Shown here in pieces: positions 23,825 through 32,929 of a DNA stretch of 55,227 nt. The notes beneath the pieces were generated by a model. That model was not told where the DNA came from, searched no databases, and was given only the letters and a program-made list of their open reading frames with translations. The stretch's first letter is position 1; each line of letters begins with the position of its first letter. The position numbers and the translations under genes are program-made. Origin of the DNA: an uncultured Thermoleophilia bacterium (GTDB lineage: Bacteria > Actinomycetota > Thermoleophilia > UBA2241); NCBI GenBank assembly GCA_903862845.1, contig CAIOZS010000098.1, positions 1 to 55,227 on the forward strand, read 5' to 3'.

Positions 23825-25093
23825 TCAGCCGACCGGCATGTCGGCCGACGCCTCCTCCGGGGTGTCGAGGATCGGCGTCAGCGTGCGCGTCCGGGTGGCC
23901 ACCGCCGCGAACGCGGCGAGGGCGGCGGCGCTCGAGACGGCGATGACGATCGCCATGGGCAGGCCGCTCACCGCGCCGCCGATCCCGACCAGCGGGGTGG
24001 CCAGGGCGCCGAGGCCCAGGCGGAAGGTGCCGAAGTAGGCAGAGGCGGAGCCCGCCACGTCCGGGTGCAGCGACAGTGCCAAAGCGGTGGAGTCGGGGAA
24101 GACGAAACCCAGACTGGCGACGAGCACGAACAGGGGGATGGCCAGCGCCACGATGCCGAGGCCGCCGACGAGCGTCACGGCCAGAACCACGAGGCCGGAA
24201 AGGCAGCCGAGCGCCAGGCCGGCGCCGAGAAGCTGCCGCGGCGTGAAGCGCGCGAGAAGGCGGTGGTTGAGCTGGTTGACGGCGAGCATCCCGATGGCGT
24301 TCGTCGCGAACAGCAGGCTGAAGAGGACCGGTGAGGCTCCGTACAGGTCCTGGTATACGAAAGACGAAGCCGCCAGATAGGCGAAGAAGGCGACGAACGC
24401 GAGAGCGCTGGTCGTCGAGAGGCCCATGAACCGCAGGTCGCGCGAGAGCATGCCCATGGTGCGCAGCGTTTGCGTGGCGCCCTTTGCCTGCCGCTTCTCG
24501 CGCGGCAGGCTCTCGCGCAGCCCCAGCGCCACGGCGAGAAACATCAGGATGCCGAGGCCGGTCAGCACCACGAAGATGCCGCGCCAGGAGGTGACCCGCA
24601 GGAGCTGGGCGCCGAAAAGCGGAGCCACGATCGGCGCCAGGCCGCTCACCAGCGCCAGGCGCGAAAGCAGGCGAGCCGCCTGACGGCCGCGCGAGTAGTC
24701 GGTGACGACGGCGTTCGCGATGGCCATGCCGGAGGCGCCGGCCAAACCCTGCACCAGCCTCACGACGACGAGCACGCCGGCCGATGGGGTCAGCGCGCAG
24801 ACCAGCGAGGCCGCCGCGAAGATGGTGAGGCCCACAAGGAGCGGCAGGCGCCGGCCGTACGTGTCGCTCAGAGGACCGGCGAGCAACTGGCCAAAGGCCA
24901 GCCCCACGAGAAAGGTCGTCACGGTGAGCGCGATCGCCGACGAGCTCGCGCCCAGGTCGGCGGCGACCGTCGGGAGCGCGGGCAGGTAGAGGTCCGTCGA
25001 GAAGGGGCCGATGGTGCAGACGCTGCCGAGGACCACGATGAGGACGAGGCGCCGGGACCGGCTCAGGCGGCTGAGGTGAAAAGTCGTCTCCAC
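23825..25093 (-). CDS. Bcr/CflA-type MFS drug exporter
   Basis: The 422-residue MFS protein has about 12 helices and the Bcr/CflA N-terminal signature DLYLPALPTVAADLG, followed by GPLSDTYGRR at the loop 2-3 motif. It should export hydrophobic drugs or small metabolites by proton antiport. GTG 25093 is chosen as the only start close to the first helix; the longer upstream reading is not MFS-like. Confidence 0.9.
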   Translation of the reverse strand: METTFHLSRLSRSRRLVLIVVLGSVCTIGPFSTDLYLPALPTVAADLGASSSAIALTVTTFLVGLAFGQLLAGPLSDTYGRRLPLLVGLTIFAAASLVCALTPSAGVLVVVRLVQGLAGASGMAIANAVVTDYSRGRQAARLLSRLALVSGLAPIVAPLFGAQLLRVTSWRGIFVVLTGLGILMFLAVALGLRESLPREKRQAKGATQTLRTMGMLSRDLRFMGLSTTSALAFVAFFAYLAASSFVYQDLYGASPVLFSLLFATNAIGMLAVNQLNHRLLARFTPRQLLGAGLALGCLSGLVVLAVTLVGGLGIVALAIPLFVLVASLGFVFPDSTALALSLHPDVAGSASAYFGTFRLGLGALATPLVGIGGAVSGLPMAIVIAVSSAAALAAFAAVATRTRTLTPILDTPEEASADMPVG

Positions 25094-25305
25094 GGCGGGC
25101 AGACTACTCCGCCGCCCGCCGGGGTGCCACTGAGGTGGGCAAGAAGAGCAAGGCCGTAGGCGCCACGCCGGCCGGTCGATGATCGTTACCGGCTCCGGCG
25201 TTTTCGCCTGCCGCGCACGGGGGACATCGAGGAACACGAGGCGGAAGCAAAGGTCGCGACCGGCCACGCGCCTCGCGCGCAGCCGGTCCTGCAGAGGGAG
25301 AGATC

Positions 25306-25725
25306 ATGGCCACTCATGAAGCCGAAGGCAAAGGGACTCGCGAGAGCCCGTGGGTCCTGAAGACGCCGCCCGGAAAGTCCGAGTACGTTGCCTACCGCGA
25401 CGAGACGACCGATCCGCCGGCTCTCGTCGTGATCGTCGGCAAGACGGAGCTGCGCTACAGGCTCCGTTGTCTGACCGATCTGCATGACATGCTCAAAGCG
25501 CGAGGCGTCTGGGTGGCGCTCGGCAGCGCCGACGAGCAGAAGCCGGCTGCCGACGGGACGGTGGAGGCCTGGGGCCGGGCGCCCGACAACCCGGTGGGCG
25601 GTTGGTACGGCCTCAAGAAGGGCCTGCGCGGGCGCTTCGCCAACTACGTGCCGCCGGTGATGGAGGTGCTCGGGCTGGCCGAGGTCGAGCACGAGGCGCG
25701 CAACAACCGCATGCGCGCCGTGTGA
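25306..25725 (+). CDS. Small conserved soluble protein (DUF6855-like)
   Basis: The 139-residue protein has a conserved core: PWVLKTPPGKSEYVAYRDE, then WVALGSADEQK and DNPVGGWYGLKKGLRGRFANY. I recall this as a family common in actinobacteria and listed as a domain of unknown function; the exact number is from memory. Start ATG 25306 has AGGGAGAG upstream. No signal or membrane segment. The function is unknown. Confidence 0.75.
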   Translation: MATHEAEGKGTRESPWVLKTPPGKSEYVAYRDETTDPPALVVIVGKTELRYRLRCLTDLHDMLKARGVWVALGSADEQKPAADGTVEAWGRAPDNPVGGWYGLKKGLRGRFANYVPPVMEVLGLAEVEHEARNNRMRAV

Positions 25726-25816
25726 ACGCGACGCAGATCAGACTGAGCCGCGCCGCGCCGCGGGCGCGCGGGGCGGCGGCCGGCACGGTTGCCGCCGATA
25801 TCGTTTGCCTCCTAAT

Positions 25817-25832
25817 CGTTAGTCTGCTAACG
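25817..25832. promoter_or_regulatory. Perfect palindromic operator CGTTAG-N4-CTAACG (MarR autoregulation)
   Basis: Two 6-bp half-sites, inverted around TCTG, lie 45 nt upstream of the MarR gene. Size, symmetry and position fit a MarR-family dimer site covering the promoter. Confidence 0.7.
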
Positions 25833-25876
25833 TTTCTCGGCGCAGGAGTCCGAACATCTTGAGAAGGAGGAGCCGC

Positions 25877-26398
25877 GTGCCGAAGTGCCTGTCGCCCCAC
25901 GGCGAGAGCCCGGACCCGTCGCGGCTCGTGCTCGAAGGCGTAGACGATCTGTCTTCGCGGGTCTTCCTCGCGTTTCTCGGCACGCTGCGTCTTCACAAGC
26001 AATTGATGCGTAGGACGCTGGCCGGCCAGGGCACCCACCCGGGCCAAGTCTTCTGCCTTCACGTGCTCGCCGGCCGCGACGGCATCTCTCAGCGCGACCT
26101 TGCCGACGCCTTGCGCTTGTCGCCGCCGACGGTCAGCAAGATGCTCCAGGCGATGCAGAAGGCAGGCGCTGTGGAGCGGCGCCCCGACGCCGCCGACCAG
26201 CGCCTGACGCGCGTCTTCCTGACGGCCGCCGGCCGCGACCTGGAGGGGCAGCTCCGCGGCGTCGTGGCCGAGCTCGTCAACGAGACGATCGGCGAGCTGC
26301 CCGGGAACGATCGCCGGGAGCTCGCGCGGCTGCTGGGCGAGCTGGGCGAGCGCATGTCGCAGGCGCTCGTCCGGCGTGAGCTGGAGGCCGCCCCGTGA
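25877..26398 (+). CDS. MarR-family transcriptional regulator
   Basis: The 173-residue protein has the winged helix-turn-helix of the MarR family: ISQRDLADALRLSPPTVSKMLQAM as helix-turn-helix and RRPDAADQRLTRVFLT as the wing. GTG 25877 has AAGGAGG at 7 nt; the frame-compatible TTG 25859 lacks one. The stop overlaps the first ABC exporter gene (GTGA). It probably represses this operon and responds to an exporter substrate. Confidence 0.92.
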   Translation: MPKCLSPHGESPDPSRLVLEGVDDLSSRVFLAFLGTLRLHKQLMRRTLAGQGTHPGQVFCLHVLAGRDGISQRDLADALRLSPPTVSKMLQAMQKAGAVERRPDAADQRLTRVFLTAAGRDLEGQLRGVVAELVNETIGELPGNDRRELARLLGELGERMSQALVRRELEAAP

Positions 26399-28128
26399 TC
26401 CGTCTCGTCCGCGAGCGCCTGAAGCCGTACTGGCGCCAGATCGCCGTCGTCATGGTGCTCCTGCTGATCCAGGCGATCGCCAACCTCTATTTGCCCACGC
26501 TCAACGCCGACATCATCAACAACGGCGTCGTGACCGGCGACACGGCCTACATCATCAAGACGGGCGCCCTGATGCTGGGCGTGAGCCTCGTCTTCGTGAT
26601 CGCCGCCATCGTCGCGGTGTACTGGGGCTCCAAGGTCGCCATGGGCTTCGGCCGCGACGTGCGCGGCGCCCTGTTCCGCCGCGTGCAGAGCTTCTCCCAG
26701 GCCGAGGTCAACCACTTCGGCACGCCGTCCCTCATCACGCGCACTACCAACGACGTGCAGCAGGTGCAGATGGTGGTGCTCATGATGCTCAACGTCATCA
26801 TCTCGGCGCCCATGATGGCCATCGGCGGCATCATCATGGCGCTGCGCCTCAACGTGCCGCTCAGCGCCGTGATCCTGGTGGCCATCCCCGTCATGGCCGT
26901 CTTCATCGGGCTCGTCATGATGCGCGCCATCCCGCTCTTCATGTCCATGCAGAAGAAGATCGACCGCATCAACCAGGTCACGCGCGAGATGCTCAGCGGG
27001 GTGCGCGTGATCCGCGCCTTCGACCGCACCGCGTACGAGGAAGAGCGCTTCGACGTAGCCAACACGGACCTCACCACGACGACGCTTAGGGTGGGCCGCC
27101 TGTTCGCGCTCATGATGCCGATCCTGATCCTGATCCTGAACCTGTCCATGGTGGCCATCATGTGGTTCGGCGGCATCCAGGTCGCCGATCACGGCATGCC
27201 CATCGGCGACCTGACCGCCTTCCTCACCTACATCGTCCAGATCCTGCTCGCAGTGCTGATGGCAACGATCATGTTCGTCATGGTGCCGCGCGCCGCCGTC
27301 TCCGCCAAGCGCATCCAGGAGGTGCTGGAGACGCAGCCCAGTATCGTGGACCCGGAGCAGCCGGCCGTTGCCGAGACGCAGGCCGGGAGGGTGGAGTTCC
27401 GCGACGTCGAGTTCCGCTACCCCGGCGCCGAGGAGCCGGTGCTGAGCGCGATCAGCTTCACGGCGCGGCCCGGCGAGACGACCGCTATCGTGGGCAGCAC
27501 CGGCAGCGGCAAGACCACGCTCATCAGCCTCATCCCGCGCTTCTACGACGTCACCGCCGGCGCCGTGCTCCTCGACGGCGTCGACGTGCGCGAGATGGCG
27601 CAGCAGGACGTGTGGCGCCGCATCGGCCTCGTGCCGCAGAAGGCGTTCCTCTTCAGCGGCACAGTGGCCGACAATCTGCGCTACGGCGACGAGCAGGCGA
27701 CGGACGAGGGCCTCTGGCATCAGCTCGATGTGGCCCAGAGCCGCGAGTTCGTCGAGGAGATGCCCGACAAGCTGGAGGAGCACATCTCGCAGGGCGGCGC
27801 CAGCGTCTCCGGCGGGCAGCGGCAGCGGCTCGCCATCGCCCGGGCGCTGGCCAAACAGGCACCCATCCAAATCTACGACGACAGCTTCTCGGCCTTGGAC
27901 TTCACTACCGATGCGCGCCTGCGCGCGGCGCTCCACAAGCACACGGCCGACGCCACGGTGATCATCGTCGCCCAACGCGTGGGCACGATCATGCACGCCG
28001 ACCAGATCATCGTCCTCGACGACGACGGCACGATCGCCGGCGTCGGCACGCACGAGGAACTGCTCCACACCAGCGACACCTACCGCGAGATCGTCGCATC
28101 TCAGCTCGGCGAAGAGAGCGTGGCGTGA
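26395..28128 (+). CDS. Heterodimeric ABC exporter subunit with degenerate ATPase site
   Basis: The 577-residue half-transporter has six membrane helices (1-320) and an ATPase domain (about 330-577): Walker A GSTGSGKTT (about 365), LFSGTVADNLRYG, signature VSGGQRQR. Walker B ends IYDDSFSALD, so Asp496 replaces the catalytic glutamate. This is the known pattern of the inactive-site partner in heterodimeric exporters (TM287, BmrC). The next gene has a normal Walker B. Confidence 0.93.
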   Translation: MIRLVRERLKPYWRQIAVVMVLLLIQAIANLYLPTLNADIINNGVVTGDTAYIIKTGALMLGVSLVFVIAAIVAVYWGSKVAMGFGRDVRGALFRRVQSFSQAEVNHFGTPSLITRTTNDVQQVQMVVLMMLNVIISAPMMAIGGIIMALRLNVPLSAVILVAIPVMAVFIGLVMMRAIPLFMSMQKKIDRINQVTREMLSGVRVIRAFDRTAYEEERFDVANTDLTTTTLRVGRLFALMMPILILILNLSMVAIMWFGGIQVADHGMPIGDLTAFLTYIVQILLAVLMATIMFVMVPRAAVSAKRIQEVLETQPSIVDPEQPAVAETQAGRVEFRDVEFRYPGAEEPVLSAISFTARPGETTAIVGSTGSGKTTLISLIPRFYDVTAGAVLLDGVDVREMAQQDVWRRIGLVPQKAFLFSGTVADNLRYGDEQATDEGLWHQLDVAQSREFVEEMPDKLEEHISQGGASVSGGQRQRLAIARALAKQAPIQIYDDSFSALDFTTDARLRAALHKHTADATVIIVAQRVGTIMHADQIIVLDDDGTIAGVGTHEELLHTSDTYREIVASQLGEESVA

Positions 28129-30146
28129 GCGCCGCGGCGAGCGGCGGCGGGAGCGGCGCGCGGCCCACGGGCCCCGTCGGCCCTCCTCGCGGCCCCGGCC
28201 CCGGTCGTGGCCCGGGCGGCCCCGGCCCCGGCGGACCCGGCGGTCACGCGCTCGTCATGCCGACGGCCAAGGCCAAGGACTTCAAGGGCACGATGCGCCG
28301 GCTCGGCGGCCAACTCAAGGCCGAACGCCTGCGCATCGGTCTCGTCGTCGCGCTCGCTGTGGTCAGCGTGACCTTCGCGGTGCTGGGCCCGAAGATCCTG
28401 GGCACCGCCACGAACATCCTCTTCGAGGGCGTCGTCAGCAAGCAGATCCCGGCCGGTGTGACCCAGGCGCAAGCCGTTGCCGGGTTGCGCGCCAAGGGGC
28501 AGGACCGCATTGCGGAGATGCTCTCCTCGATGACGCTGCACCCCGGGCACGGCGTCGATTTCGCCGCGCTGGGCCGCACGCTGCTCCTGCTCGTCGCCAT
28601 CTATCTGGTGAGTGCGCTCTTCGGCTGGCTGCAGGGGTACATCATGGCCGGCGTGACGCAGCGCACCATGTACAGGCTGCGGCAAGGCGCCGACGAGAAG
28701 CTCGCCCGCCTGCCGCTCAGGTACTTCGACGACCACCCGCGCGGCGACGTGCTCAGCCGCATGACCAACGACATCGACAACATCTCGCAGTCGCTGCAGC
28801 AGAGCATGACGCAGATCATCACCGCGGCGCTCACGATCGTCGGCGTGCTCATCATGATGCTCTCCATCAGCTGGCTACTGGCCCTCATCTCGGTGCTGGT
28901 GGTGCCGGTCTCGGTAGTCATCACCATCCTGATCGCCAAGCGTTCGCAGAAGCAGTTCGCGGCGCAGTGGGAGCACACCGGCGACCTTAACGGGCACGTG
29001 GAGGAGATGTTCACCGGCCACAATGTGGTCAAGGTGTTCGGCCACCAGCAGGCCGCCATCGAAGAGTTCGACGAACAGAACGAGAAGCTCTATCAGGCGA
29101 GCTTCAAGGCCCAGTTCATCTCGGGGATCATCATGCCGGTGATGAACTTCGTGACCAACATCAACTACGTGGCCATCGCCGTGGTCGGCGGCCTGATGGT
29201 GGCCACAGGCCGCATCTCACTCGGCGACGTGACGGCCTTCATCCAGTACTCCCGCCAGTTCACGATGCCCATCGCCCAAGTCGCAGGCATCATGAACGTG
29301 CTGCAGAGCACGGCGGCGTCGGCCGAGCGCGTCTTCGAGCTCCTCGACGAGTCCGAAGAAGAGCCCGACGCCGCCGAGTGCGTCGTGTTCGAGCACACCC
29401 GCGGCCACATCTCGCTGGAGGATGTGTCCTTCCGCTACCTGCCGGACGCGCCGCTCATCGAGGACCTCACCCTGGACGTGCGGCAGGGTGAGACCGTGGC
29501 CATCGTAGGGCCCACCGGCGCCGGCAAGACGACACTCGTGAACCTGCTGCTGCGGTTCTACGAGATCGACGGCGGCCGCATTCTGGTGGACGGAGTGGAC
29601 ACGCGCCACATCACACGCAGCGACCTGCGCCGCCTGTTCGGCATGGTGCTGCAGGACACCTGGCTCTTCAGCGGCACGATCCGCGAGAACGTCGCGTACG
29701 GGCGCGAGGGCGCGAGCGAGGACGACATCCGCGCGGCCGCGAAGGCAGCGCGCGTGGACCACTTCGTGCGCGCCCTACCCGACGGCTACGACACCGTGCT
29801 GGACGACGACGCCACCAATGTCTCGGCCGGCGAGAAGCAGCTGCTCACCATCGCCCGCGCCTTCCTCGTCGACCCAGACGTCCTCATCCTCGACGAGGCC
29901 ACCAGCTCGGTGGACACACGCACCGAGGTGCTCATCCAGCAGGCCATGGCCGAGCTCATGAAGGACCGCACCAGCTTCGTCATCGCGCACCGGCTCTCGA
30001 CGATCCGCGGTGCCGACATCATCCTTGTGATGGACAAGGGCGCGATCATCGAGCAGGGCAGCCACGTGGAACTGATGGCCGCCCGTGGCTTCTACTACGA
30101 CCTCTACGCGAGCCAGTTCGAGGAGGCGATGGGCGAGGCGTCGTGA
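28125..30146 (+). CDS. Heterodimeric ABC exporter subunit with intact ATPase site
   Basis: This 673-residue half-transporter starts at GTG 28125, overlapping the partner stop (GTGA). A Gly/Pro-rich N-terminal tail (about 15-42) precedes six helices. The ATPase domain (about 420-673) has GPTGAGKTT, signature VSAGEKQLLTIARAF and catalytic LILDEATSSVD. It is the TM288/BmrD-like partner of the preceding gene. The long open frame extending upstream is a shadow. A strong terminator ends the operon. Confidence 0.93.
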   Translation: MSAAASGGGSGARPTGPVGPPRGPGPGRGPGGPGPGGPGGHALVMPTAKAKDFKGTMRRLGGQLKAERLRIGLVVALAVVSVTFAVLGPKILGTATNILFEGVVSKQIPAGVTQAQAVAGLRAKGQDRIAEMLSSMTLHPGHGVDFAALGRTLLLLVAIYLVSALFGWLQGYIMAGVTQRTMYRLRQGADEKLARLPLRYFDDHPRGDVLSRMTNDIDNISQSLQQSMTQIITAALTIVGVLIMMLSISWLLALISVLVVPVSVVITILIAKRSQKQFAAQWEHTGDLNGHVEEMFTGHNVVKVFGHQQAAIEEFDEQNEKLYQASFKAQFISGIIMPVMNFVTNINYVAIAVVGGLMVATGRISLGDVTAFIQYSRQFTMPIAQVAGIMNVLQSTAASAERVFELLDESEEEPDAAECVVFEHTRGHISLEDVSFRYLPDAPLIEDLTLDVRQGETVAIVGPTGAGKTTLVNLLLRFYEIDGGRILVDGVDTRHITRSDLRRLFGMVLQDTWLFSGTIRENVAYGREGASEDDIRAAAKAARVDHFVRALPDGYDTVLDDDATNVSAGEKQLLTIARAFLVDPDVLILDEATSSVDTRTEVLIQQAMAELMKDRTSFVIAHRLSTIRGADIILVMDKGAIIEQGSHVELMAARGFYYDLYASQFEEAMGEAS

Positions 30147-30163
30147 GCCGCGGGCGCACGCTG

Positions 30164-30204
30164 AACGGGCCGGGGGAGGCGCTTCATGCCTCCCCCGGCC
30201 CGTT
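30164..30204. terminator. Bidirectional terminator between convergent genes
   Basis: Perfect 17-bp stem (30164-30180 with 30188-30204) around a 7-nt loop, ending in GTT on one side and beginning AAC on the other. It separates the exporter operon from the convergent gene at 30242. Confidence 0.8.
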
Positions 30205-30241
30205 TCGTCGTCCGGCTCAGATCGCCGGACCGCGCGAGGCG

Positions 30242-30844
30242 TCAGACTGCCGCGCGCTGCAGCTCGTCGTCCCTGCCCGCCGCGACGTAGTAGCCGGCGG
30301 CCACCAGAGCGACCAGGAACGGCGTGGCCAGGATCGCGAGCCAGCCGTTGGCGAGCGAGGTGAGCACCACGAATACGATCACCAGCGCCAGGTGCTCCCA
30401 GAAACCGGCCTGCTTGACCATCTGGTAGCTGGTACTCATGGCTTCGCCGAGGCCCATGCCGCGGTCGACCATGAGCGGGAACACGTACAGCCAGATGGTG
30501 GCCAGCAGGATGCCGCCGATGATCGTCAGCGAGGCCAGGCCGATGAGCAGCCCGAGCACGAGGGCCGCGGCGAAGAACGACCAGAAGCGGTTCATCTGGC
30601 CAAAGACGTCGCCGACCGTGGCCTGCTGCCCGTCCCTCACGCGCTTGACGACCATCCCGTACAGGCCGGCCGAGAGCGGCCCGGCAAGGATGCCCAGCGT
30701 CACGATGCTGAGCGCTCCGACGATGAGCGCGCCGATGATCAGCGGGCCGATGTCCTTCACGAACAGATGCCAGCCCTGCTTGAAGACGAGGCCGATGTCC
30801 AGGGTCTGCCTGCCGAGCGGCTGCGCAGTTGCGATGGTGCTCAT
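30242..30844 (-). CDS. Polytopic membrane protein of unknown function
   Basis: The 200-residue protein has about five hydrophobic segments with Gly-rich turns (GALIVGALSIVTLGILAGPL) and resembles the uncharacterised membrane domain families seen beside glycerophosphodiesterases (DUF975/YciC-like). ATG 30844 has AGGAGG upstream. It is not in an obvious operon. Confidence 0.75.
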   Translation of the reverse strand: MSTIATAQPLGRQTLDIGLVFKQGWHLFVKDIGPLIIGALIVGALSIVTLGILAGPLSAGLYGMVVKRVRDGQQATVGDVFGQMNRFWSFFAAALVLGLLIGLASLTIIGGILLATIWLYVFPLMVDRGMGLGEAMSTSYQMVKQAGFWEHLALVIVFVVLTSLANGWLAILATPFLVALVAAGYYVAAGRDDELQRAAV

Positions 30845-31124
30845 GATCCCTCCTGTTGTGAGTGGTCTGCTTGCCTTGAGACAAGCGTAGAGGAGGCGTC
30901 CCTGCAGGTCGTCACCCCAGGGGAGGAACGCGAGGTCAACCGCAGTGGGAACTTCGCGCGCGGCGGTGCACCCCTGTGGGGGGAGCCGCGCGAGGCGGAC
31001 GTGCTTCCGGTAGTCGGCGCACCGTCACCGTGGTCCGCTTCACCCGAATGGGGTGAGGACGCCGCCGCCGTGGCCTCGTAGCATGCGGAACGTCCAACGA
31101 ATCCGGTCTACGTGAGGAGGGGTC

Positions 31125-31451
31125 ATGTCTCAATGGATCCACGAGTGGAGCCACAAGCTGATCGCCGTGGCCGGTGGTATCTTCGTTTTCGCCGCACTTG
31201 CCCTTGCCGGCGCCGCGCCGGTGCTCGCCAAGGCGCTTCACGGCGGCGCTCACGGGCGCGCAAGCACTTTGGTGCAGTCGGGCCACATCGCGCCGCTCGC
31301 CACGACGGATCTCATCGCCTTGGGTGTCGCGGCAGCGGTGGCGTGCATCGCCGTGGCCGTCGAGCGGCGCCTCACCGCCCGCAAGGCGTCTCGGGTCAAT
31401 CTCCGGCCGGTGCGATCCGACCAGGCGACGAGCCGGCGGCGGGCGGCATAG
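31125..31451 (+). CDS. Small two-helix membrane protein
   Basis: The 108-residue product has hydrophobic segments at about 13-34 and 62-79 and a basic C-terminal tail. ATG 31125 follows GAGGAGG. The 280 nt before it hold the ribosome-binding site and no other feature I can support. The family is not recognised. Confidence 0.65.
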   Translation: MSQWIHEWSHKLIAVAGGIFVFAALALAGAAPVLAKALHGGAHGRASTLVQSGHIAPLATTDLIALGVAAAVACIAVAVERRLTARKASRVNLRPVRSDQATSRRRAA

Positions 31452-31571
31452 CCGCCCGCCGCAGTAGCTCAGCGTCTCCCCGGTCGCCGTGATCCACTGA
31501 ATCACGACGCGCGGGGGCCGGCTCCGAACAGGTAGACTGGCGGGGTGCATCCCCCCGTCGAAGGAGCCGAC

Positions 31572-32147
31572 ATGCCGAGCCTCAAGGGCACCCAGACCGA
31601 GAAGAACCTGCTCAAGGCGTTCGCCGGCGAGAGCCAGGCGCGCAACCGCTACACCTTCTTCGCCAAGCAGGCGGCGAAGGAGGGCTACGAGCAGATCGCC
31701 GCCCTCTTCCTCGAGACCGCCGAGAACGAGGGCCAGCACGCCAAGATCTACTTCAGGCACCTCGAGGGCGGCATCGTCGAGATCACCGCCTCCTACCCGG
31801 CCGGCAAGATCGGCACCACCGCCGAGAACCTTCTGGCGGCCGCCGAGGGCGAAAACGAGGAGTGGACGGATCTGTACCCCGCCTTCGGCGACATGGCCGA
31901 ATCCGAAGGCTTCAAGGAGGTTGCGAGCTCGTTCCGCCAGATCGCCAAGGTCGAGGCCTGGCACGAGAAGCGCTACCGCACGCTGCGCGAGAACGTCGAG
32001 AAAGGGCTCGTGTTCGAGAAGCCCGAGCCGGTCAAGTGGGTGTGCCGCAAGTGCGGCTTCGTGCACGAGGGCACCAAGGCGCTCAGGGTCTGCCCGGCCT
32101 GCCAGCACCCGCAGGCCTATCAAGAGGTCTACGCCGAGAGCTTCTGA
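31572..32147 (+). CDS. Rubrerythrin
   Basis: The 191-residue protein has an N-terminal ferritin-like di-iron domain (Glu and His ligands in [17 protein letters not shown] and [19 protein letters not shown] in the last helix) and a C-terminal rubredoxin domain with CRKC and CPAC. It reduces peroxide in anaerobes and microaerophiles. ATG 31572 has AAGGAG at 7 nt; the GTG at 31545 is less likely. Confidence 0.97.
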   Translation: MPSLKGTQTEKNLLKAFAGESQARNRYTFFAKQAAKEGYEQIAALFLETAENEGQHAKIYFRHLEGGIVEITASYPAGKIGTTAENLLAAAEGENEEWTDLYPAFGDMAESEGFKEVASSFRQIAKVEAWHEKRYRTLRENVEKGLVFEKPEPVKWVCRKCGFVHEGTKALRVCPACQHPQAYQEVYAESF

Positions 32148-32209
32148 GCCGATAGCCGCCGGTCAGCGCGTGTGCGTGACGGCGACGACCAAGCGGGTAT
32201 CGACCGAGC

Positions 32210-32803
32210 TCAGACCTCCGGCGTGCCGCCGGCGCCCGCGGCGACCTTGCCGCGGAGCGACAGCAGGACCCCGGCCATCACCACGATGATGGTCGCGTCG
32301 ATGAACGTGAACACCGTGTTGATGTCGACGCCCTCGTCGAAGACCCCGGCGGGAAGCTGCCACGGGTTCGTGGCCCCATTGGCGATGTGGTAGTTGAGGT
32401 TCATCGCCAGAGCGGCGGCGGCGGCCAGGACGATGAGGCCGACGAGCACACGTCGCGCCGCCGGCGACAGCGACTCCCAGCGCACGAGCCATACGATGGC
32501 GGTTGCGATCAGCGTGACGCCCACGAAGAGCTCGCCGATGACGATGAGATAGCCGAACAGGCTCGCGTTGGGGATGATCACGCTGTCGGCGAGTGAGCGA
32601 TACCAGCCCGGCGCCGCCTGCACCCGGTCGTGCAGGTCCGCGGCGAGGCCGGAGACGAAGCCGCCGCGCACGATCTTCACCAGCACCGTCCAGAAGAACT
32701 CGAAGCCCACGATGATCTGCACCACGAGAAGGCCGGCGACGGCGCGGCTCTTCCACGCGGCCGTTTCCGCCGGCAGACCCGCGGCTTGCGCCTGTGTGGC
32801 CAT
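32210..32803 (-). CDS. DoxX-like membrane protein
   Basis: The 197-residue protein has about four membrane segments and the DoxX/DoxD-type N-terminus (VVQIIVGFEFFWTVLVKIVRG). ATG 32803 has GAGGGG upstream. It lies downstream of, and in line with, the sulfur-transfer operon 32930-35567, with a gap of 126 nt. DoxX/DoxD proteins are linked to thiosulfate:quinone oxidoreductase or thiol redox chemistry, which would suit this neighbourhood, but the assignment is by fold only. Confidence 0.7.
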   Translation of the reverse strand: MATQAQAAGLPAETAAWKSRAVAGLLVVQIIVGFEFFWTVLVKIVRGGFVSGLAADLHDRVQAAPGWYRSLADSVIIPNASLFGYLIVIGELFVGVTLIATAIVWLVRWESLSPAARRVLVGLIVLAAAAALAMNLNYHIANGATNPWQLPAGVFDEGVDINTVFTFIDATIIVVMAGVLLSLRGKVAAGAGGTPEV

Positions 32804-32929
32804 AGTGCCCCTCCCTCGGTAGACCGTTCCCCGTGTCCGTTCGCCAGGCGACGGCGCATGCCTGTGTCCGCACCTTGTGCGGCGAGCCCCGGAGGTCATC
32901 CCAGGGCTCGCCTCGTCGTCCGCCGCGCG

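Noticed and set aside
26089-28068. A 659-codon open frame on the minus strand, His/Asp-rich
   Set aside because: Shadow of the MarR and ABC exporter genes; no family features.
31452-31571. tRNA-like segment near GTAGCTCAG
   Set aside because: No acceptor stem, T-loop or cloverleaf pairing could be built; it is the leader of rubrerythrin with only a small 6-bp hairpin.
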